From: Symsagittifera roscoffensis
Taxonomy: Eukaryota; Xenacoelomorpha; Acoela; Convolutidae
DNA length: 60,000 bases
Reading direction: 5' to 3'
NCBI RefSeq assembly: GCF_963678635.1
Contig: NC_087063.1
Coordinates: 23,630,701-23,690,700 of the forward strand
Each line of letters begins with the position of its first letter. Within the stretch, counting starts at the first letter, position 1. The translations under genes were made by a program, and so were the position numbers. Below the pieces are notes generated by a model, which was not told where the DNA came from, searched no databases, and worked only from the letters and a program-made list of their open reading frames with translations. Below are positions 42,735 to 53,892 of the stretch, piece by piece.

Positions 42735-44070
42735 TTTCTTCCGTTGGACCTAGGGTGCCCATCAGGTCGCGCCCTAGGATTGATTGATGATTTCCGCATA
42801 TTACTGACACCTGTGCTGGTGCTGCCCAGCCATTTAATGACATCATCACTGTTACCTTCCCTAGTATGTTTATTCGGTTGTTGTTGTAATCCAGAAATTC
42901 TTCTTTTGACGGTTGTAGTTGAATATTTGCTTTTCGTAACGCTGTTTTTAGGTCGTTTATGCTGAAAATAGTCACTGGAGATCCACTATCTATCCACAAC
43001 CACATCTTCTTCCCTGACACCTCCACTTGAACGCGGGCCCCAGGGATCTTCAATTCAGCCTCATTCTTCTTCCTTTTTATCGACATTACCATGTAGTCGT
43101 CCGATACCGACGTCATGGATTGATTTTCACCGCACCCCTGCTGATTCACCCACGATACTGGGTCTTCATTCATTTCATGTACGTTCTGCGTACTTTGTTG
43201 ATGCTCATTTTCCTCCCTGACCAATCCAACTCGTCCTCGTCCTCTCCATTGGTTAGTACCCCTTCTAATTCCTCGACATGTTCGTTCAAAATGTCCCAGT
43301 TTTCGGCACGAGTTACATGTTGCTCCTTTTGCAGGACAGCTCGCGATGTGATCCAGGGTAAAATTTGGCGCGTCGCAATTGTAACACCTACGGTTATTTC
43401 CGCTTCCCCCACTACTACTTGATCCTTGGGCTGATCCTCCACGTCCCACACGTCCTCGACCTCGAAAAAACCCTTGTCCCCTTCTTATATTATTTACTGG
43501 TTCCTGTTTTATTGAAATTGCCGGAGCTGATGAAGCTTGTTTTCCCGTATATGATTTGTATGCGCGCTCACCACGTTCATATGATAAGGCGATCCGGTAA
43601 ACTTCCTCAGGTAACTTAGTTGATTGTGATAATTCTCGTTGGCAATCCGATTCCTGCATATTCATAATGAAAACATCACGAACGTTTTCGGCCGCATTTG
43701 CAAAATCACATCTTCCTGCTAGGGCGCTTAGCTCCGCATGAAATTTTTCGAAAGTTTCGTTCTCACGTTGTTTTCGTCCGTAGAAGAGTCCCCGCTCATG
43801 AGTTACATTCCTCTCACGTTGGAAAACATCTTGCATCTCATCCAGGACCCGTGGGTACCGTTCCGTTTTAATGTTAACCGTCGGTTTCCGTGCTTTGAAT
43901 ATACGTTGCGCCTCATCTCCGATACAAAGATATAAGTTAGACTTTAACTTCTTTTCCGAATCGAGACGGTTTTTCCCATTGACTTCTTCAGGCAACGCCG
44001 TGATAGCCGCCGCATTTAGAGTACTCGCAAAATAGAAATCATCGGGATCAATGTCGTATTTTGCTATCAT
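42661..44070 (-). CDS. Gypsy gag-protease
   Basis: The frame is 469 codons from the first ATG. The open frame extends upstream without ATG toward the primer-binding site (PPVYWEEWIIKFHWG is readable), and an ATG there is in another frame across a G-run. The capsid-like region covers residues 1-170, an RG-rich segment about 195-225, and two zinc knuckles about 229-245 and 252-265 (CNSCRKLGHFERTC). The aspartic protease has its DSG at 361-363. Gag packages the RNA and the protease matures the polyprotein. Confidence 0.85.
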   Translation of the reverse strand: MIAKYDIDPDDFYFASTLNAAAITALPEEVNGKNRLDSEKKLKSNLYLCIGDEAQRIFKARKPTVNIKTERYPRVLDEMQDVFQRERNVTHERGLFYGRKQRENETFEKFHAELSALAGRCDFANAAENVRDVFIMNMQESDCQRELSQSTKLPEEVYRIALSYERGERAYKSYTGKQASSAPAISIKQEPVNNIRRGQGFFRGRGRVGRGGSAQGSSSSGGSGNNRRCYNCDAPNFTLDHIASCPAKGATCNSCRKLGHFERTCRGIRRGTNQWRGRGRVGLVREENEHQQSTQNVHEMNEDPVSWVNQQGCGENQSMTSVSDDYMVMSIKRKKNEAELKIPGARVQVEVSGKKMWLWIDSGSPVTIFSINDLKTALRKANIQLQPSKEEFLDYNNNRINILGKVTVMMSLNGWAAPAQVSVICGNHQSILGRDLMGTLGPTEESDGNHRGRDQSRGGGIRRIANILL

Positions 44071-44193
44071 CCCCCAGTGAAATTTAATTATCCACTCCTC
44101 CCAATATACTGGAGGTTCCGGCGTTCGTGTTTCCCAAAATGCTACTATATGTAATGGATTTTCCCCCTCCTTTTTTCATTGCTGGCTGCGCCA

Positions 44194-44445
44194 TGTTAAA
44201 GTCGTAAGTTTGGAAATTCAAAAAGGTTGTTAATAAGTTGTATTGTAGACAAACTGTTAGGCATCAAATCGAAATCTTACTGCACTCTTTTATTTCAGAT
44301 CCCATCGGACATTAGAGATCGCAAGGTCAAGGCAGCAGGTCCCCAGACAGAACGAAGAATTGATAGCACTTACATAAACTCAGACTGGTGTCTATCTAGA
44401 AGAATTGATAGCACTTATATAAACTCAAAACTGGTCCCTATCTCA
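44194..44445 (-). repeat. 5' LTR of the gypsy element
   Basis: 252 bp, carrying the promoter of the element. It differs from the 3' LTR at an A/G in GATCGCA(A/G)GTC and a C/T in ACTTA(C/T)ATAA. Confidence 0.95.
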
Positions 44446-44459
44446 AAACATTGACTAAC

Positions 44460-44651
44460 CAGCTGTGATCTGGTGCGTGTAGCCTGAGAGAAAGCCAGGC
44501 TTTTTCACCGCACTCCTCTCGTAGATCTCACAGGCACTCTCCGGCAGCCACTTCTCATAGGCCGCCTCATACTTGGTGAGAGAGGAGGACAGGATGGCCA
44601 TGTTGGCCAGCTGGATGAACGGGGTGCCCCTGGCACCTGCGATCCCATAGC
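44460..44651 (-). CDS. NMDA-type receptor gene, end of ligand-binding domain S2
   Basis: The exon is 192 bp between acceptor TTAG and donor GTTAGT, in phase with the exon at 45,238-45,364. It encodes YGIAGARGTPFIQLANMAI, matching the (F/Y)GI..(R/K).(S/T)P(F/W) stretch of glutamate receptors, then ESACEIYERS, where the conserved S2 cysteine is expected. The gypsy element starts 14 bp into the following intron. Confidence 0.9.
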
Positions 44652-45237
44652 CTAACAACGACAAACAACTACTTATTAACAGAAGCCTAAGCTATCTGAC
44701 ATTTGACTCGGGGCAGAAATAATAAACCAAATCAATAGCGTGGTCTTCAGAGTGGAGGTCTTCGTTCTTCTAGTACTACTTTACAACATACAATAAAATG
44801 CGGATTTTTTGACCAAAGCATTCCAAAAAATGCGCAAAACAGTATTTTTGGCTCAGTTAGCAAAATTTTTGACTGCGGCGCCGAAATCATAGTCTAGTTT
44901 TGGTCTCGTTATTGGCTCAGGAGAGCTCATACGACGTATTTGGATGACCTAAGAATAGGCCGAAAATTTTCAAAATTAAAAAAACCCAAATTCGAGAATA
45001 TTCTAAATCTGCTCGTGCACTGAAAAACAAGAAGTAATATTAGCCAATTAGAAATTGGCGTCAAAAATTTGAAGTAATCACGACAACGCTGTCAGAGTTT
45101 TTCTTTCATTTAAATGAAGTTTTTTTTAGCTGCAATTTTTTCCGCCGTCCGTTTTTTCTGTCATGAGAACCTTCCCGATGATTTCTTATTATCATAAACT
45201 TAGTGCCCTTTGTTGACCTGTAGTGCAGGGTACTGAC
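44652..45237 (-). other. Intron, nothing recognised
   Basis: AT-rich intron. It contains a GCGGCGCCGAAATC stretch like the interior of local MITEs, but no ends were found. Confidence 0.4.
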
Positions 45238-45364
45238 CTCCGCTGCTTGCGATGACCTCTGAGATGACCAGTTGGCACTGTTCTTTCTCTTTCACATCAC
45301 TCAAGATGCTGTAGATGGAGGGCCCCGAGTCCCACAGGAACGCATTCACCTCACTACGTCTCAC
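45238..45364 (-). CDS. NMDA-type receptor gene, S2 exon with WDS ligand motif
   Basis: The exon is 127 bp between acceptor GACAG and donor GTCAGT. It reads VRRSEVNAFLWDSGPSIYS, then CQLVISEVIASSG. The Asp of WDS aligns with the residue that contacts the ligand amino group in NMDA receptors (GluN1 has WDSA). It ends in phase 1, which joins the next exon. Confidence 0.9.
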
Positions 45365-46113
45365 CTGTCATGTACATGAATGCATAAGTAAACATTAACA
45401 ACTTTAGTTTTAAATCACCATTTTAGAAAAAATTTCACGTCTCATTGTTCCACTAAAAGTTAGTATTGAATGGCGCCGTAGACATTTGAGGCAATAAAAG
45501 AACGAATGAGGATGAAAAATATTTCCGCTAAATGTTTTCAAGCTGCCAGATCTGCAACAAACATGAAATTTTACAAGTAACCAAGTTTTTTCCAGTGCAA
45601 ACTGAAAATAGCAGTGAAACAAAACGACCATGTGAAGACAAAAAGCAAATATCATTTTTGCTATTTGGAAGGAAAGATCTGAAAGAACGCAAAATTTTAG
45701 GGAGAAAATTAACAGTCACTCGTCACAGTTTTCAAGAAGTGTAGTGAAGGTTCTCAGTTGAAGCGACAAATGAAAATGTGCGGAAAGGAACAAATGTAGG
45801 AGAACAGTTGTGGATCTAGGGTTTTCTCGAAAGATGGGGGGCGGGTTGTCAAATTTTTTTCAAGTTAACTTAATTGTTTTTCAGAATGCTCCCAGACTAA
45901 TAGTAAAGAGCCTATTTTGACAAAACAGGCAAGTTAAAAAAAAACAGGTCAAATTGCCTTTGATGGGTACTTCTGGAATTTTTTGTGCAAAAAAATAGCG
46001 TTTTTTGGCGCCAAAAGCACCCTTACAAAAATTAGGGTTAGTCACCGAAAATGAATGCCACAAAGTAATTCCAAAGGGAGATCCTTGGGTTGGTAAGAAA
46101 ATGCAGGGGTGAC
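45365..46113 (-). other. Intron with a decayed MITE
   Basis: GTTGTGGATCTAGGG at about 45,806 resembles the start of the local hAT MITEs, and the sequence that follows is like the interior of the copies at 49.5 and 58.4 kb. No far end or target duplication was found. Confidence 0.4.
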
Positions 46114-46276
46114 TGCGGGGAAACAAGAGAACGGACTATGCCTAGACAGACTGGATAGTCTTTCACAGGCCGGTTGCACCCCTATCAGGTAAGAGAATGC
46201 CTGATAGGGGTGCAACCGGCCTGTGAAAAACTATCCAAACTGTCTAAGCATAGTCCGTTTCTCTTGCTTCCCCGCA
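46114..46276. repeat. Near-perfect palindrome with 75-80 bp arms
   Basis: TGCGGGGAA at 46,114 faces TTCCCCGCA at 46,268, and the arms meet around GGTAAGAGAATGC at about 46,188-46,200. The inner ends CCCCTATCAG / CTGATAGGGG and GGCCGGTTGCA match exactly. It is either a small fold-back element or a template for a long RNA hairpin on the receptor pre-mRNA. Confidence 0.85.
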
Positions 46277-46982
46277 TTCGAGCCTGAGTTATTTTGTTAA
46301 GCGAAGCTCGTTTTTTTGCGACAATTCAAGGTCGTTTTTTTGTGGTGAGAACTTTGACGTGGCACCACTGTTCCAACCGAAATTAGTCAGTCTGTGGTAG
46401 AGCTGAACCTAGCGGTCAAATGGGAGCTCGCACTGATAGATTCTCATTACAAAAGTGGGCGATCGATTACACGATCTGACGACCTCAGAGTGACCGCCTA
46501 ACCACTATGCTAAGTGCCTCTGAGAAAATCTGAAAAATTTTGTTGTTTTTAAAAAAAAATTGATTTTACTTCAAATCTACGGATGCTAAATAGAAAAATT
46601 AACTTTTTCTAAAAATTTCTGAAGCTGCAATAGTTCTTACAGATTTGATCTGCAATAATTTACAAAACTTAATTTGTTATATTTCATTTTACTTAGCATT
46701 GAAATTGCAACTTTCAATTCAAACAAATGTTGATAATTGTTTAAGGGCGAAGCAAGACAATCAAAATCACCAAGTCAGAATTAAGTTTTCTAAATTTGGA
46801 ACAAAAGCGGGAAAATCTAGAAAAAATATAAACCCAAAGACTAGATATTATTACTAGACGAAGATATTAACGCCAGAAGTATGTAAAATATACAAAAAAA
46901 CAAAGGAAGCTTTGTTAATTGCTAAATCCAAGATTGAATTTTTTCAAATGTGTTGATTCTGATTGCAAAGCAAAATTCACTC
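46277..46982 (-). other. Intron; tRNA-like A and B boxes near 46,473-46,512
   Basis: On the minus strand TAGCATAGTGG (46,502-46,512) resembles an A box and GGTCGTCAGATC (46,473-46,484) resembles a B box, spaced too closely for a real tRNA. It could be the head of a SINE. Otherwise it is AT-rich intron sequence. Confidence 0.3.
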
Positions 46983-48067
46983 AAAGCTTTATCAAATTTT
47001 ACATTATTTTTACGACAAATATCATGCCTACGAACAAAGCCGATTATTAACTTATTAACAAAAAAAACTTTCGAAAAAGCTAAGATAAAGCGGTCACTGA
47101 AACCGAAAACCGCGAAAATTTGTCCCCCAGTTTCAAACCACGAAGAACTGTTTAGTTTGCGAGAAAAAAACAATATCTGCCAATAGTGCCGCGAAAGACT
47201 CAAATTTACAAATGACTGTCTAAAGTTTTTTCTACTTTATCTGGACAAAACTAGTTTTTTGTTGGATCTCAACAGTGAAGTAGGCGTTGTAGTATTTGCG
47301 ACAATAAATGTTTGCGAAAATATGCTTAAAACCAACACCATTATTTGCTACGTTCGTTTCAGGACAAGACCACGACTATTTGACCCAATTCACAATTTTT
47401 GCGGTTTTTGATGAGCGAAAACTTGCGGCTTGTTTGGTGGTTTTAGATCAAAAGCAGCAAAGCCTGCACAATTTCAGTTTATAAAAATTAGAAGACAAAA
47501 TTTTTTATAAACTTTTAAAATTTCGAAACAATTATTTGAACCTCGAGCTTGGATTTTTGTTGAGTTTACAACCAGAATAATTTTTGTTCATTGCCAATTT
47601 CAAGCTTTAGGATTGGCAAAACTTTACAGAAAAATTCAAAAAAAATAAAAAAAATTGTTAGTTTTTGTAGTTTCCGGAAGTTCAGTCGTTTCCAAGTCTT
47701 ATGTCAAACATTTTGGATAAATTTGGTTATTTCGAAAAATTTGAACAAAGAAGAGAACATTGGATTGTGGAATGGTTACAAAAGACCGTGCGTTTTTTGA
47801 ACTAATAATATCTGCAAAAAATGGCTTTTGAGTTAGAACTGCATCAATGCCTGTGTCAGCTTGTCTCTTTGGAAGATTATTTACTTCTTAAAATTTTAGA
47901 ACAAATTGCATTTTTGTTCACCGAATTGCGGAGGCGAAAAACTATCAGCACAAAAAATGAAATGGCGACTACTGAATGTGAAAATTCGTAGCTTAAAGCT
48001 TTATTTATAGAGTTGTTATTATATATTTTAATCAATATATGATGAATGCTTTCTTTTGCTTTTCAAT

Positions 48068-48982
48068 CAGGGGCAAATCTAGGTTTTTTTTTGAGGGGGG
48101 TGGATTGAGAAAAATTTTGACGAAAACATTGATTTATTTACTATAAGAAATTAAACAAAATCAAACAAAATTGATTCTTTGTTTTTTTTGCGGCAAATCT
48201 TTCGATGACATCTTCAATTTTGATTTCTACATCTCTGTGGAACTAAATCAGCGGCAAGTTTGCGAGTCGGTCCTCCTTCATATTGGAGAGGAAGTAACTT
48301 TTTAGTAGTTTCATGCTCGAAAAAGAGCGCTCAGCAATGCACACCGTCACTGAGAGGGTAGCACCAATCTGGAGCAAGCAAATTTACTGGCATTGTGGTT
48401 TTGTGACACACTCTGCGTGCAGCTGTAAAGGTTTCTGGGGTATCGGTGTACAGGGGGAAGCGCCACATGTTTCGCAAATTTCGAACTCGCTGGGGAAGTC
48501 AGCGGAAAAACTCCTTCGTATAACTGGACCAGATCATCAAAATCTTCCTCCTTTGCATCCTCCTTACTTATCCAACGGGGTAGCAGCTTGCATAATTGAA
48601 CACATGAAGAAGCTGCTCCAATGAAGCGTTCCTTAAGATCCATCAGGACAAAAGCAAGAAAGGGCAGGTAAACGGTCTGTCTGAAGTGATCATAAGCCGA
48701 TGATGCTACGGGAGGTCTGCCTCTTCTGCATCAAGTTTTGCTGCGTCAGAATGGAATTTTTTGTAGCAGAAATTGCCTTCACTATCGCGCCATTGTTGAA
48801 AGAGTTGACGCACGTTTTTTCCTTGATACAAAGGCCAAAGACACCGATGCCAAAGGCGCCCTTTGAAGAAGTTTAGGTAAACAGTCCAGAGGGGAAACCC
48901 TTTGGTATTTGTTAGGGTCCAATTCCCGAAGGGAACCCCCCCCCCCCTCCTCCCGCTATCCTCTCCTCTAAATCCGCACCTG
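48068..48982 (-). mobile_element. Deleted hAT transposon, left copy, target duplication TTTTCAAT
   Basis: The ends CAGGGGCAAATCTAGG and CTCTAAATCCGCACCTG are inverted repeats. The 8-bp TTTTCAAT lies on both sides (48,060-48,067 and 48,983-48,990). The interior keeps the last third of a hAT transposase on the minus strand. At 915 bp it is an internally deleted element. Confidence 0.9.
48210..48725 (-). pseudogene. hAT transposase C-terminal fragment, left copy
   Basis: Minus-strand pieces read YDHFRQTVYLPFLAFVLMD, LVQLYEGVFPLTSPAS and finally VTVCIAERSFSSMKLLKSYF, then MKEDRLANL. The last part is the hATC dimerisation domain of ZMYM1-like hAT transposases. Frameshifts lie near 48,640 and 48,370, and there is an in-frame stop near 48,250. 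Upstream (48,700-48,950) is another fragment with LWHRCLWSLYQGK, of unclear alignment. Confidence 0.8.
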
Positions 48983-49495
48983 TTTTCAATGTTTCTAACT
49001 TTTCATTTTTTTAAAAACATATAATAACTAGTTAGAGCAGTAGTTTAATTGAAGTTGTTTGCGCATTCGGTCATTCGCGCATGAGATAATCCCCATTTAG
49101 GGTGGCTATTCTCATAACGGAAAACCCAAACGATGGAAATTTTTCAATCAATTCGATACAGTAGAAAAGTTTTTCCGGTGAATCGTTTCTACACAAAACC
49201 TATGTTAAAACAAACAGTAAAAAGTTATAGCATCTATAACCCTTGCAGATATAGTTAAGTTTGAGTTTGTTTTCATACTTCTCTTAAATCGGTATTCTTG
49301 AAAAATTACGTGTGTTCCAATGCAGCTTCGGTCTGGAAAAATTTGAAAAAATCGTGAATATGCATTAGGCAATTTGTTTGAGGTGTTTGAAAACTCAGTT
49401 CTGATTGGGTTAAAACTCCATCATTTGGTTTCTTTATCATAAAGGACTCGACCATCATTCAGGAGTATGATTGCTGTTTGCTATGAGTCCCCAAA

Positions 49496-49801
49496 CAGGG
49501 TCGGATCTAAGGTTTTCAAAGGATCTATGGGGTGCGGATTTTCAAAAAAATTAGAAAATTTAGTTGACCTAAATGAATTTTTAGGCGCTTTTAGGAAAAT
49601 TTTGACCATCAAACCGTTTTTTCGGCGCGCGCTCACCCTCAAATTTAGTTTATATTGAGTTGAAGGTGTCTTTAGAAAAACTTTAGGCTCAGTGAGCTAC
49701 TAACGGATATCTGCAATTATAACAATGGGGGACGCTTTGGTTAGGCAGGATGTCGAGTCCCCGAGGGACTGGGAACGTCTGCCACCTTAAATCCGATACT
49801 G
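49496..49801. mobile_element. hAT-like MITE, 306 bp, left copy
   Basis: The ends are CAGGGTCGGATCTAAGG and CCTTAAATCCGATACTG. The flanks TCCCCAAA and TCCTCAAG are an 8-bp duplication with two changes. The counterpart in the right copy is at 53,585-53,892. Confidence 0.75.
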
Positions 49802-52168
49802 TCCTCAAGTGCTTCAAATAGATGAAAAAAAAATTGGTAAAAATCAATTCTTTGTTGGATTTACCTCTTTTTTTACTGAATGAATTTATCAGAAATATCA
49901 ATTCATTGTCTTGGATTAGAAAAAGCAAAAAATCATGCTACAGTGCTGATTGAAGTTATTTGGACATAAACAAACAAATTTGAAATTTCAAAGCCTTTTT
50001 TTCAAATAGAGTTAAGATGACACAAAAGTGAAAAGAAAATGCTGAAAATTTCACCAGAATAAAAATTATTTTGTGCAATTTATTTTAGGTCATTTTGGCT
50101 TTTCGTTAATCAAGAATTACGCTGAATCCACCTAGTTAATTGATGAGATAGTTAGCTCAAATGAAGATTCTTACACTGCTCAACAACGTTCTAGAACGGT
50201 AAAATCTCCAAAAATCTGTATAGGAGAGTATGTTTATGATTGATAGCCACAAAAGGTCATTTTTAACCAAGAAAAGTCGAAATTTTTGCTTAAAAATATA
50301 TTCAAACGTTTTGCGGAATTGTTTCGATTTTTTAACCATCTAAAATTTTGTCAGGCTGCGTACCCGCACTGAAGTTTTTCGGATAAAAAAGATTATATTG
50401 AGAAAATGTTGCGGAAAATGTTGCCATTATAATCGATTATGTGTAAGCTATTTAAGCATCATTTTCTATTATAATAGAAAGAAAATAGAATATTTTCATG
50501 AAGATTATTTTGCCTGATAATTCCACTAAAATGTTTTTTTTATCTCCACATAATCTCAACAAAATCTATTTTTTTCGCCCTGAAATTGCCATAAAGTCGC
50601 AATAAAATCTATTGTATTCGTCATAAAACTGCAAAAACGTCATCGCTTCGGCCCCTCAAGCTTTTTACACCCCCCCCCCAAGTGAAGGGTTAGGGTAAAC
50701 TGGGGGGTGTAAACTGGGAGGGCATAACCGGGGGATGGGTAAATAAACGATATAATAATATAAATAAATAATATAATCGATTATGATCAATGGGCGCTCG
50801 GTGTGGGAATCTTTTATAATCTTTTATAATTCGAATATAATCGACATAAAATTAAACTTTTTAATGGATTTTTTTCTCCATATATTCGATTATTCTACTC
50901 TGCGACCACAAAATCACCAGGTAATTGATTATTAAAAGAACAATTTTTTGTTCCATCACAAAATCGCCAGATAATAGATAATAATCGGAGAAACTTCGGT
51001 GCGGGTAAGAGGCCTATTCTGACATAGCTTTCTCATCAATTAACTCGGTAATTTCAGCGTACCCCTTGATTAACAAAGCTTTATCAAATTTTACATTATT
51101 TTTAAGACAAATATCAGGCCTACGAACAAAGCCGATTATTAACCTATTAACAAAATCAATTTTCGAAAAAGCTAAGATAAAGCGGTCACTGAAACCGAAA
51201 ACCGCATAAATTTGTCCCCCAGTTTCAAACCATGAAGAACTGTTTAGTTTGCGAGAAAAAACAATATCTGCCAACAGTGCCGCGAAAGACTCAAATTTAC
51301 AAATGACTGTCTGAAGTTTTTATACTTTATCTGGACAAAACTAGTTTTTTTGTTGGATCTCAACAGTGAAGTAGGCGTTGTTGTATTTGCGATAAAAAAT
51401 GTTTGTGAAAATATGCTTAAAACCAACACCATTATTTGCTACGTTAGTTTCAGGACAAGACCACGACTATTTGACCCAATTCACATTTTTTGCGGTTTTT
51501 AGTGAGCAAAAACTTGCTGCTTGTTTGGTGATTTTAGATCAAAGGCAGCAAAGCCGGTACAATTTCAGTTTATAAAAATTAGAAGACAAAATTTTTTATA
51601 AATTTTTAAAATTTCGAAACAATAATTTGAACCTCGAGCTTGGATTTTTGTTGAGTTTACAACCAGAATAATTTTTGTTCATTGCCAATTTCAAGCTTTA
51701 GGATTGGCAAAACTTTACAAAAAAACTCAAAAATTTTCAAAAATGTTTAAAAAATTGTTGGTTTTTGTAGTTTCCGGCAGTTCAGTCGTTTCCAAGTCTT
51801 ATGTCAAACATTTTGGATAATTTTGGTTATTTCGAAAAAGTTGGACAAAGAAGAGAACATTGGATTGTGGAATGGTTACAAAAGACCGTGCGTTTTTTGA
51901 ACTAATAATATCTGCAAAAAATGGCTTTTGAGTTAGAACTGCATCAATGCCTGTGTCAGCTTGTCTCTATGGAAGATTATTTACTTCTTAAAATTCTAGA
52001 ACAAATTGCATTTTTTTTTCACCGAATTGCGGAGGCGCAAAACTACCAACACAAAAAATAAAATGGCGACTACTGAATGTGAAAATTCGTAGCTTAAAGT
52101 TTTTTTTATAGAATTGTTATTATATGTTTTGATCAATATTTGATGAATGCTTTCTTTTGCTTTTCAAT

Positions 52169-53074
52169 CAGGGGCGAATCTAGGATTTTTTTAAGGGGGT
52201 GGATTGAGAAAAATTTTGACGAAAACATTGATTTATTTACTATAAAAAATTAAACAAAATCAAACAAAGTTGATTCTTTGTTTTTTTGCGGCAAATCTTT
52301 CGATGACATCTTCGACTTTGATTTCTACATCTCTGTGGATCTAAATCAGCGCCAAGTTTGCGAGTCGGTCCTCCTTCATATTGGAGAGGAAGTAATTTTT
52401 TAGTAGTTTCATGCTCGAAAAAGAGCGCTCAGCAATGCACACCGTCACTGCGAGAGTAGCACCAATCTGGAGCAAGCAAATTTACTGGCATTGTGGTTTT
52501 GTGACACACTCTGCATGCAGCTGTAAAGGTTTCTGGGGTATCGTGTACAGGGAGAAGCGCCACAGGTTTCGCAAATTTCGAACTCGCTGGGGAAGTCAGC
52601 GGAAAAACTCCTTCGTATAACTGGACCAGATCATCAAAATCTTCCTCCTTTGCATCCTCCTCACTTATCCAACGGGGTAGCAGCTTGCATACTTGAACAC
52701 ATGAAGAAGCTGCTCCAATGAAGCGTTCCTTAAGATCCATCAGGACAAAAGCAAGAAAGGGCAGGTAAACGGTCTGTCTGAAGTGATCATAAGTCGATGA
52801 TGCTACGGGAGGTCTGCCTCTTCTGCATCAAGTTTTGCTGCATCAGAATGGAATTTTTTGTAGCAGAAATTGCCTTCACTATCGCGCCATTGTTGAAAGA
52901 AATGACGCACGTTTTTTCCTTGATACAAAGACCAAAGACACCGATGCCAAAGGCGCCCTTTGAAAAAGTTTAGGTAAACTGTCCAGAGGGGAAACCCTTT
53001 GGTATTTGTTAGGGTCCAATTCCCGAAGGTAGCCCCCCCCCCCCCCGCTATCCTCGCCTCTAAATCCGCACCTG
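52169..53074 (-). mobile_element. Deleted hAT transposon, right copy, same target duplication
   Basis: The ends and flanking TTTTCAAT (52,161-52,168; 53,075-53,082) match the left copy, so it was carried along by the segment duplication rather than inserted again. The left terminus here (CAGGGGCGAATCTAGG) is closer to the MITE consensus. Confidence 0.9.
52320..52820 (-). pseudogene. hAT transposase C-terminal fragment, right copy
   Basis: The same hATC and upstream pieces as in the left copy, with the frame broken at slightly different places. Decay has continued after duplication. Confidence 0.75.
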
Positions 53075-53584
53075 TTTTCAATGTTTCTAACTTTTCATTT
53101 TTTTAAAACATATAATAACTAGTTAGAGCAGTAGTTTAATTGAAGTTGTTTGCGCATTCGGTCATTCGCGCATGAGATAATCCCCATTTAGGGTGGCTAT
53201 TCTCATAACGGAAAACCCAAACGATGGAAATTTTTCAATCAATTCGATACAGTAGAAAAGTTTTTCCGGTGAATCGTTTCTACACAAAACCTATGTTAAA
53301 ACAAACAGTAAAAAGTTATAGCATCTATAACCCTTGCAGATATAGTTAAGTTTGAGTTTGTTTTCATACTTCTCTTAAATCGGTATTCTTGAAAAATTAC
53401 GTGTGTTCCAATGCAGCTTCGGTCTGGAAAAATTTGAAAAAATCGTGAATATGCATTAGGCAATTTGTTTGGTGTTTGAAAACTCAGTTCTGATTGGGTT
53501 AAAACTCCATCATTTGGTTTCTTTATCATAAAGGACTCGACCATCATTCAGGATTATGATTGCTGTTTGCTATGAGTCCCCAAA

Positions 53585-53892
53585 CAGGGTCGGATCTAAG
53601 GTTTTCAAAGGATCTATGGGGTGCGGATTTTCAAAAAAAATTAGAAAATTTAGTTGACCTAAATGAATTTTTAGGCGCTTTTTGGAAAATTTTGACCATC
53701 AAACGCGTTTTTTCGGCGCGCGCTCCTCCTCAAATTTAGTTTATATTGAGTTGAAGGTGTCTTTAGAAAAACTTTAGGCTCAGTGAGCTTCTAATGGATA
53801 TCTCCAATTATAACAATGGGGGACCCTTTGGTTAGGCAGGATGTCGAGTCTCCGAGGGACTGGGAACGTCTGCAACCTTAAATCCGCTACTG
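53585..53892. mobile_element. hAT-like MITE, right copy
   Basis: Duplicate of 49,496-49,801. The right end TCCGCTACTG differs slightly from the left copy's TCCGATACTG. Confidence 0.75.

Larger units (their letters stand above)
38193..44445 (-). mobile_element. Ty3/gypsy LTR retrotransposon, recently inserted but broken
   Basis: The element is complete: LTRs of 252 bp at each end, 4-bp target duplication AAAC (38,189-38,192 and 44,446-44,449), and a primer-binding site reading TGGCGCAGCCAGC just inside the 5' LTR. The gene order is gag, protease, reverse transcriptase, RNase H, integrase, which is the Ty3/gypsy order. There is no envelope frame. The LTRs differ at only two sites that I can see, so insertion is recent, yet the coding region has several frameshifts and stops. 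It lies in the receptor intron, in the same orientation as the gene, 14 bp from a splice donor. Confidence 0.95.
46983..51074. repeat. Intronic tandem duplication, left copy (4.1 kb)
   Basis: It starts at AAAGCTTTATCAAATTT and ends with GCGTACCCCTTGATTAAC, where the same start sequence begins again. It contains a hAT relic, a MITE, a short G-rich minisatellite (50,670-50,745) and an AT-rich stretch of ATCGATTATA-type repeats. Identity to the right copy is high throughout. Confidence 0.9.

Noticed and set aside
38193-44445. An endogenous retrovirus with an envelope gene
   Set aside because: There is no frame between integrase and the 3' LTR beyond the integrase tail. It is an ordinary Ty3/gypsy element.
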